A DNA stretch of 64,000 nucleotides from Platerodrilus igneus (taxonomy: Eukaryota; Arthropoda; Insecta; Coleoptera; Lycidae), in contig JARFIW010001750.1 of assembly GCA_036346225.1 (NCBI GenBank), forward strand, positions 2,294,001-2,358,000, in the 5' to 3' direction. The notes under the pieces were generated by a model, which saw nothing but the letters and a program-made list of their open reading frames with translations, searched no databases and had not been told where the DNA came from. Shown in pieces: positions 55,929-64,000 of this stretch; positions within the stretch are counted from its first letter, which is position 1, and the number at the start of each line of letters is the position of its first letter. The position numbers were made by a program, and so were the translations under genes.

Positions 55929-56645
55929 ACAACAACCGGGAATAAACATAAATAATTTGTGAACGTGTGTTGTTATTTCGACTCATTGGAGGGGAGAATG
56001 GAAATGCATATTATTTGTTCAGGTACAACGCTTATACACTTGTATTCTTTTGTTGGAAGATGGAAAACTGTGCTTCCGAAATGTGTCTGCGTATTCGGAG
56101 ATACTTCGATACCTGCTCTTGTAGCACCTGTGCTAGTAAATTGAGATAATTGACTTAGTAAGCAAGTGCAGTTTTTACATATTTTTTTTTTATTGAATTA
56201 AGTATAGATTTAAAAAAAAATGTGATAAGTTGGTTTTTGGTAGCAATACGAGTAAAGCCGTCAAAGTATTATAACTCGATTGATTTTATTACATAATTCG
56301 AATACATCTGTAATAAAAAGACTGTTAGGCAGAAAATAAACACTGTTTAAAAATAAATATATTTACGTTCAAATTATGGTACACACCTAGGGGGAAAAAG
56401 ATTGTAAAATCATGGAAATTGTGGATATTACGCGATAAATTAATATATAAAATTGTAAATTTCTTGTCGAGAGAAATTGATATGTGGAACCTTTAATAGT
56501 TATTTACGTACGACGTTCTCGAAAATTAGTGTCAATTAGACATGGCGTAAAAGTCAAAACATACGGTGCAAACAGGTTATTGTACAGAAGTGTTGGAAAT
56601 ATTAACAAGAAGTATACATATTCCATATATGTTTCGTGTAGGGTG
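55927..56645. repeat. Right arm of the 52-56 kb inverted repeat
   Basis: Inverse of 52136-53010. On the plus strand it encodes a relic of gene A (from 56484: SIRHGVKVKTYGANRLLYRS and KKYTYSIYVS), comparable in position to the HGVK segment of the giant element. Confidence 0.75.
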
Positions 56646-58092
56646 CAACTAACAAACGTTAATTAGAGCAATTAATTGTTGAAGGACAAGACCCTACCAA
56701 ACTCATTCTACGATTTTCCGGTGGTCCGGCTTCACATAAAATCTTTTCAATCTTTCTCAGAAATGCCATAGTTTGGAATCTGGTGCAAACTATCCCGCCC
56801 ACCCTCTCATCAGCTCCTTAATATTTGAAATATATGATCGATCTTGGCATAATACACTATAAACGCGATTATACCCTTTATAAATGACCTTCCAACGAAG
56901 ACCACTCAATAGCAGTAATTTTCAAACCAACAATAAAATCCTTAAATTTCTCACTTTAAAATAGTAGTTTGCAACCTTTCAATTTTTTTTAAACCATCAT
57001 ATTACATACTTTACAGCTGATTTACCAAGTTAGTGCACTCATCAATTAATGTTTATATCGTAGTTCTTATGAATATATAACTCACTTATATGAACATCCA
57101 ACTCACCACAAACATGACTTTCGTCTGTCGTCTACTTTCAATCTGATACACAAAGGCACTGCTGTGTGTATCTCCAATGCAAATACGACCAGTACCGATT
57201 CCACCTTCTCAACTATGATTTGATGTGACACGCGTCGAGCAAACTTGTCGGACTGGTTTGAAATTTAAGTAGCAAAGTCGTTTAACACTTTCGCATTAAC
57301 GCGCACATTATTTTCACTGCAACTTGTTTATTAGGCATTAACTTATTAATATTTCCTCGTTTATCACTATAACCATTAAAATAACCGCCGCGACTGTGCT
57401 GACAAAATGAAATAGTATCCTTAGAGTGCCTTACAGAACGGACCTAATAAATAAAACGCGCGCGTTCTGACTATATACAGTGTGTCCCCGGTTGGACCTG
57501 ACTATACTTGTAAAATTTCTTATTTTGCATTTTAGGAAGAAGTCAGTCTTCATAAAAAGCTTTCCATCATCTAGCAAGTCCCCAGCTACTAACAAAATTT
57601 CGAAATAACATACAGAATGGTTAAAATTTATTACACAATGTGTTACTGTAACTTTTGAAATAGAACGATTCTGCATTAAATTGCAACTACCTTAATTAAA
57701 ACGCTAATCTAAACCTTTTTTGTTATTCTCATATTATACAAACTTAACAAATGCGTCTTATATAAATTTCCTTCAGTACGTGGAATGTATCAACAAGCAA
57801 GCATTTGCTTCTTCTAAACACTTTAATTCCATGAAATACGTGCTAGTTATTTCCAATTGTGTATTCTATGAAAACATGTTCGAAAACAACTACTTTGTAT
57901 AAAATCTTCTTGCTCATTCAATACTTTAATTGGGTTGCTTTCCTTGTTCGTTTACTGAGAAATTTTATTTTGTTATCTGCACGCCTGAATTCCCTCAAGT
58001 TTTATGGGTAATAAAAGCGTTCCGTCTAATTAAGTTATTTTGTGGTATCCTCGTAGCGTGGATCGATAATCATATAAACCTCTATTCTTTTA
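56646..58092. other. Unassigned AT-rich DNA
   Basis: No recognisable gene. 57419-57476 matches 39337-39397. The open frames at 57431-58163 carry no family signature. Confidence 0.4.
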
Positions 58093-58788
58093 AATATTTA
58101 TGGTTCCGGGTTGGGACCGTGTCATTTTATAAACTAAGCTCGACGTTTTGCCCACTTTTATAAGAGGCTTCATCAGGAAAAGAAAAGAAAAGTAATAAAA
58201 TAAAAATAATAATAAAAATAAGAATGATAATATTAAGTTGACAAGTTAAAGTGTAAAGAGTAGAGTTACTCCTGAACTAGCAGACTCACTAGCCCATTTA
58301 AAGCCAAAAGGTGTCTTGTGGCGAAGTAACTGGTGAAAGTAACGAAAGTGATAGTTTATATAGGGCGAGAACTTGATGCATGAGTGATCATAAATAGAGA
58401 AGAGTGTCGTAGCGGATCAGTGAACGCCACGGTTCTGCTGTTGTGAACATAGACTTGTTTTCTAAATGGGGGAAAGGTAGTAGCCATCGTCTTTGTTTAG
58501 ATTATTAGAATTTTTATAGATTTCTATGGATTCTCTAAAAGAAACCTATGTTCAGAACAGCGGAACCGTGACGCTCACTGATCCGCTACGTGTCTGCTAG
58601 TTCAGGAGTAACTCTACTCTTTACACTTTAATTTGTCTACTTAATATTATCATTATTATCTTTATTATTATTATTATTTTATTACTTATTTTCTTTTCTT
58701 GTCCTGATGAAGCCCCTTATAAAAGTGGGAGAAACGTGGAGCTTAGTTTATAAAATGACACGGTCCCAACACGGAACCATAATATTTA
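58093..58788. repeat. Foldback repeat, arms ~240-360 bp
   Basis: Left arm 58093-58452 and right arm 58546-58788 are reverse complements (for example CTCCTGAACTAGCAGAC and GTCTGCTAGTTCAGGAG; GATCAGTGAACGCCACGGTT and AACCGTGACGCTCACTGATC). The left arm has ~110 extra bases at 58295-58410. AACCTCTATTCTTTT occurs just left (58077-58091) and 30 bp right (58818-58832), possibly a target duplication. Confidence 0.8.
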
Positions 58789-59825
58789 TAATGACTGCGG
58801 CTGTGAAAGCCTCCGACAACCTCTATTCTTTTCTAATAAGTCAGGCAGCTGATTGGCTTGGCAATGTGTCTGGTTGTCTAAATCGCGGAGATGTTTTAAA
58901 ATGTATTTTGCTTTCGCATGCGAACAACGAAATTCAATGGAATTAATTATCCTATTGTGCCTTTGTTATTGCTTGCATTCTACGAATGGTTTTCGCCGTT
59001 GTTGTCTGGAATATATATTTTCGCTTGCTTTCGCAGAATATTTTACACCAATATCGGTGGCAATGGTTCTTCGTTACGTACCCCCTTCGTTCTAAAAGTT
59101 GTATAAATAAAAGTTCAACTTTTTGTCATTCCTACTTATACGATACTTCTGTTATACAACGTCCTTTGAGCGTTGTAAAGTCGCGCTTTTAAATTGCGTT
59201 ATGTGCTAGTATTTAATTTGGTGGTTGTAGCGCCCATCCGTAGACAAATACAGCCGCATTTCCTCATCCTAAGATGGTATAGCTTCGAGTACAGTGTATT
59301 TTTCTGTTTGCTTTTTATTTGTGTTGCTGTTTTGGAAGATGAACATCCTACTGTATTATTACTTTATTTCTTGTACATATTTAGGGTTAGAACAAGTTGT
59401 AAGTATTCTTGTATGTAGATAAGATTTTATTCCAATATTTTAGAATGTTTAGGTTTATACTGTATTATATGTAAATTGACGTTTTGTGTATATTACGTTG
59501 TAACGAACGATTTCGCAAATGTGTTTTTGACGTTTGTAAATATTCTTTTGGGACTGCATGTTTTACTTACAGGTTATAATGTAGTTTTTACTGAGTTTTT
59601 TACTTTTTTTCTATCTCGCCCACCCCACTCTACGACGTTTCTAAGCTAGCCCGAACTCTAATTCTTTTGGAGTTCGCTTCTACCATTCTGTTCCTATTTT
59701 TGTTACATTATGTAGGCGAATTTTTCTACTTACTGTGCTGCTTTCTTGCTTAGCTGCACGGAATATCGTAACAAATGTTTACAATACATAAAAATAAAGA
59801 ACTTATTCTACATGTTATCCCTTTG
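58789..59825. other. Unassigned DNA
   Basis: Several overlapping open frames of 60-80 residues, but none shows a family motif. I see no supported gene. Confidence 0.4.
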
Positions 59826-61192
59826 ATACGTACCTAGACGTAGCCGGAAGAAACGTAAATACTAGGCTAACTACCAAACGCAGAGAGTGGAGGGATTTAC
59901 CTACATACCAAAAAAACAAAAAACACGTCGCCCACGATTATCTATTAACAATAAGAATAAATAAAGGATTCTGTACAAACAAGCATAAGAAATAAATTAA
60001 GCGTTACTATTTCAAAGCAACCAATTACGTGATATGAACAATTTAGTACTTTAGATACGAAGTGCGCATCTCGTATTTTACACAAAATAAAACTAATCAG
60101 TAGTAAATAAACACATGAGAGCTTTTGCCAGCATTTTAAAAATTGCACATAATACTTCTTGTAAAATAAACTAATCAGTAGAAAAAATTAACGTGTGAGA
60201 GCTTTTGTCAAACATTCTTTTTAATTGTACATAATACTGTTTGTAAAATAAATTAATCAGTAGAAAAGAATAAGCGTGTGGGAACTTTTGTCAAACATTT
60301 TTAACAATGGTACATCACACATGTAGAGCGATAATATCGATTCGCAGCAACAAACAATAGTCCTACAGTGTCACGTTTTTATTACGTAACTACACCAAAC
60401 GCTGAAACGGAATATGCCCTTGATATACACAAAAGAAAATAAGTTGTATACCTGTATGTGTCGGGATACTTAGCTTGCACTCCATCGGGAGTAAATCAGC
60501 ACCGCATCGACACGATCGTTGGGATCTATTTACCCTGTTACCATAACGGCACTAGCGATTTACAGGCAACGGCAGTTGATCTGTGGCAAAGAACAGTTGG
60601 GCCTACATAAAAAAGAACCAATTTGGCCTCCAGCTAAGAGCTAAAAAGATAATATGATTAGGATGGGTAAGCGCGGAAAAACTCACTGATACACGCAAGA
60701 TACCTCCTACTTGCCGAACAAAAAAACGTGCATCGCTCTTGAAGTACTGGAACGAGTAATGTAGAAAATATTTCAATGCACAAGCTGCAGAATCAAATTA
60801 AAAGTTTTTTCAAATAACACGAGTTCGAACTGCAATCCTCGCATTATCAAAGCGCGATTAACAAACTGGAAAACACGCTATCAAATAATAGTAGGATCCA
60901 TCATTGCGACAAGTCTTTAGATGGGAAACACAAGAGAAAGCAATTATACGTTATCGGAATGTTTAACAAATTAACGGATACCTAAAACAAGGTATTGACT
61001 ATTTAATTTATCGAATAAATTTTCGTTTTAAAAGCAAAATGGATTTGAGTTAAAATTATGTTAAAACGGGCTTATTCTGAACAGGTACACTATATACGGT
61101 ATTGTTAGAGAATTTAAAAATAGAAATGGAATTTATTCGAGCGGGTAATCACTTAACTAGGAAAAAAAAGGGTATTTAATTTATGTTGAAAA
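59826..61192. repeat. Dispersed non-coding repeat, copy 2
   Basis: Begins TACCTAGACGTAGCCGGAAG, like the start of the 40412 insertion. From 60420 onward it matches 50330-51205. It ends near GAAAAATAAACGTAACA. Probably a shorter relative of the 40412-45200 element, containing the tandem array at 60084-60310. Confidence 0.6.
60084..60310. repeat. Tandem repeat, ~80 bp x 3
   Basis: Three units running AAAATAAACTAATCAGTAG...GAGAGCTTTTGTCAAACATT...TGTACATAATAC, with moderate divergence. Confidence 0.85.
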
Positions 61193-61229
61193 ATAAACGT
61201 AACACTCTCAATGTTAAACATTTTTCAAC

Positions 61230-61830
61230 GACTGCTTAAAAATTTTCGAACACTAGGTAAATGGTATCTCCATTAATGTCCTCTACAGCTTCTGAAATTT
61301 TGTCTTAAAATATTTTTAGCATCCTGCAAATCATACGCGTAAATTTTCTGCTTAAGATATCTCCATAAAGAAAACAAATGAAGTAATGTCTGGAGAGCGA
61401 GGTTCCTATCTAGTAGGAGCGAACTGTCCAATCCATTTATTAATTTATTAGTAAAATGTCTATTTAACTACTCCCTATCTCGAATTGCTCTACAAGCAGG
61501 ACAATCGTCCTGTTGAAAATGAAACGCCTGTCTCTGCTGCAAGTTTACCACATGCAGAGCAGGAAGAAAGGAGTTTCCCAACATTTCTATGTATGTGCTC
61601 TGATTTACAGTTCCGTTGAAAAAACATGGGCCAATAATTTTATTGTACTTTATCGCACACCATACATTAACTTTTTTTTGTATCGCTGGCTATTTGTTAT
61701 TATTCGAAAAGGCGGGCCCTGCAAAGCAGTTATTTGAAGCTTTTACAGCATAAGTATGAATTCGAATCCATGTAAGTGTAACTTTTTCTAGTTCCAAGCG
61801 TTTCTCAGTCATTCGTCTATTTTAATACAG
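61230..61830 (-). pseudogene. Tc1-like (IS630 superfamily) transposase relic
   Basis: On the minus strand broken frames read KKVNVWCAIKYNKIIGPCFF, NGTVNQSTYIEMLGNSFLPA and QQRQAFHFQQDDCPACRAIR, which match the middle of insect Tc1-like transposases around the second catalytic Asp (FQQDGAPAH in relatives). Further on, KQKIYAYDLQDAKNILRQNF corresponds to the C-terminal region. The third catalytic region and the N-terminus are lost or unreadable. Ancient, inactive. Confidence 0.75.
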
Positions 61831-61839
61831 TCGATCTAT

Positions 61840-62660
61840 CCTTAGGCAATTGATTAATGTTTGCGCTTCTTTTACTTTCTCCTGTTGAATCGCTTGACCA
61901 TTGTCTATTCTGCTCGAGTAGCTCTAATCATGTCAACTGTAATTGACTAGCAACGAATCCGCCCATTAGTCCAGGTAATAGAGTTTCTTTTGTTCGTTTT
62001 AAACGAATTTGTACGGTCTATTGCTTTTAATCTTTTGACTGTTGGAATATAAATATCATACGACGTTTACAATCAATTATTGATATTTAAAAGAAAATTT
62101 TAAAATTAATTCGGTAGTTAAATGTATTATTTATACATAGCTATGTGTTACTCCTAACTCAATTACATGAATCTACCTACTATCGTGTTTGTATTTATGT
62201 AACTAACCTTAATATGCATTTTATCAGTTTAAATTTGCGGGTCAGAAAATATATCGGGCGGCTACGTAGATGAGACGGATTCACATATGACTGCTGATTC
62301 AAATGGTCTCGAGTTGGATTCTCGACACGGACTACTTGAAAAATGTCAGACAAGAGCATTTTTTATAAAAATACGCCCTCGTTCCCATGAAAGATAAAAT
62401 GAGGGTCCCGTGTGTAATTGTTGTCATGAGTTGATAAACTACTTTCGTACAGGACCAAAAAACCTGTTTTTATTATGGGATTTAACATGGGAAATTCTAA
62501 GGTTCTGTTTCGAAAATGTTTGTGCCATTCAAGGTCATTCATTCGAGGATCACGTAACGTCACCATGGGTAGCCTTTCGCTTTTGCTTTTCAAGTTTAAC
62601 GTTAAAACCTACACCACCTCCGTCCTATGCTCCTTTCGACCAATGAGAGAGCTTAAAAAG
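61840..62660. other. Unassigned DNA
   Basis: No supported gene. The frames at 62363-62675 overlap on both strands without any recognisable motif. Confidence 0.4.
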
Positions 62661-62676
62661 CATTTGATAGAATAAT

Positions 62677-62699
62677 ATTCCCTACTTCGTGTAGGGAAT
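62677..62699. other. Perfect 9-bp hairpin with TTCGT loop
   Basis: ATTCCCTAC, loop TTCGT, GTAGGGAAT. The flanks GATAGAATA and TCTATCT can extend the stem imperfectly. Not followed by a T run, so not terminator-like; role unknown. Confidence 0.6.
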
Positions 62700-62813
62700 T
62701 CTATCTGTAGAGATAGAATATAATTTTAAAGAATAGTAGTTTCTGTTTTCTGGTATCAATGAATGAGCATAAAAATAGAAATATGCCGCAACAAATAAAT
62801 AAAAATGAAAATT

Positions 62814-62814
<1 letters not shown>

Positions 62815-62865
<51 letters not shown>

Positions 62866-62866
62866 T
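62815..62866. repeat. (TA)n microsatellite
   Basis: About 25 TA units with one TTTA interruption. Confidence 0.95.
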
Positions 62867-64000
62867 ACTGTGAAAGTTAAATCGCCCAGCCAGAAAAAAA
62901 AACATTCGAGCCCCAACGTTGGACCGTCATATTTTACTGTGTATTCTAAAATTGATCGAGCCTCTTCGAATTGGACGTCAAATTTATGCCGTGGATCTCG
63001 GGTAAGCAATTACGATACAAAAATATATTCGAAAATTTTATAAATTTTTCAGATTTGACAATAAACAAAATTTTCAAAAATTACCTAATAAAAAAAAATT
63101 ATCCTTACCCGTTTTCCTTTTTTTTTCTCGGTTGAACGGCCTTCTTCAACTGCTTCCGGCTAGCTCATGCGGGTCTCCTCTTGGATATCTAAATTCACTA
63201 GCATATTCTCATTCATACGCACACTCTAGCAATAAAACCTCAAATACAATCAACATACAAGCTTTTATTTATAACTATTTACACATGAAATGCAATAGTG
63301 TCCATATTCCATTAATCACGTTACACTTCAGAAAAATCTTATTTCATAATGTCCATTATTTTATTTTAAATCATTAAACACAGAAATTTTACACGGAGTA
63401 AATGGGCCTTGAATAATACCTTCGCTAAAATTCTTTCCTTATAATTTATTTATTCATTTTATCTAAATAAACTCTGGGGTAGGATGAGCTCAGAATACCC
63501 AGTAATTATGCATTTGCATACTTTTAAAACAAATAACAAAACAAAGCCATGTACTCTTTACAAAAATTTTATGTTCTGATGGAACGTTTAAAAGCTTTAT
63601 AGAAACCTTCAACTTTTCAGTTATATACCATAATAAAGTTTTACACGTATTACGTTCAATACGTAATTAATACACACTACCTTGAAATTTCACTCTAGCA
63701 TTCTCCCAATATTCACAGTTTAAAGTCACAATTCAAATCGTTACCTGGAAAGTTTATAGTAGATCTCTGCTTTGAGGATAATGTCGATTTCTACTGTCCG
63801 TACCTGCAGGTCGTTTCTAGCGGTTACTAGAAAAACTCCATCTCAATTGAACTGCAAACGCGGGCTCCCCGGTGTAACCAATTCCAAATTCCATTCAAAT
63901 TATTTCTTCATTAATTTGAAGCTTTGCACCACATTACTTAAAGCGCGACACGAGTTGTTTATAATTATAGATGATATCTCTTTAAAAGTAATTTTGGTAC
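62867..64000. other. Unassigned AT-rich DNA at the window end
   Basis: No gene, repeat or element end that I can support. Confidence 0.4.

Noticed and set aside
58707..59418. Cluster of small plus-strand open frames as a gene
   Set aside because: They overlap in several frames, start in foldback DNA and carry no family motif.
62759..63043. 94-residue open frame
   Set aside because: Its middle is the (TA)n microsatellite read as YIYIYI; no domain.

Overview
The window looks like insect nuclear DNA: AT-rich, almost free of host genes, and packed with nested insect-type transposons (mariner, R1-clade LINE, RTE-clade LINE, piggyBac, Tc1-like, ZMYM-type hAT) plus TTAGGTTAG-like minisatellites. 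I cannot name the species. Nearly every coding region is a transposon or virus-like gene carrying frameshifts or stops. I saw no tRNA, rRNA or CRISPR array. Only one stretch, near 38.64-38.86 kb, might be a host exon.

Layout. 1-8403: a mariner-family transposase split by a 7.48-kb R1-clade LINE (minus strand, 13-bp target duplication). 8404-9773: AT-rich DNA with a ~243-bp tandem duplication. 9774-29418: a piggyBac element with TTAA sites and matching ends at 9778 and 29414. It has been inflated to 19.6 kb by later insertions: a short RTE fragment, a 13.7-kb giant inverted-repeat element (12251-25926), and a longer 5'-truncated RTE LINE (about 26116-28893). 30369-38001: a second copy of the R1-clade LINE with a 14-bp target duplication, itself carrying a 632-bp TIR element. 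38-52 kb: remains of a second copy of the giant element's genes, broken by a ~4.8-kb unclassified insertion, a TIR element containing U6 snRNA sequence, and a ZMYM-type hAT transposon. 52.1-56.65 kb: a smaller inverted-repeat structure related to the giant element. 56.6-64 kb: a foldback repeat, a diverged dispersed repeat, a Tc1-like transposase relic and AT-rich DNA.

The candidate for an undescribed system is the 12251-25926 palindrome. Its two arms are about 6.15 and 6.75 kb and flank a 778-bp single-copy spacer. Each arm carries two tightly overlapping genes I do not recognise, a zinc-finger or family-B-DNA-polymerase-like relic, a GC-rich minisatellite, and about three tandem subterminal repeats. 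The spacer supplies the start of one gene for the left arm only. It also holds an 8-bp tandem array and a GC-loop hairpin. A similar hairpin sits at the same place in the 52-56 kb inverted repeat. This suggests a family of virus-like or Polinton-like elements with unusually long inverted repeats. That classification is inference; the architecture itself is read from the sequence.
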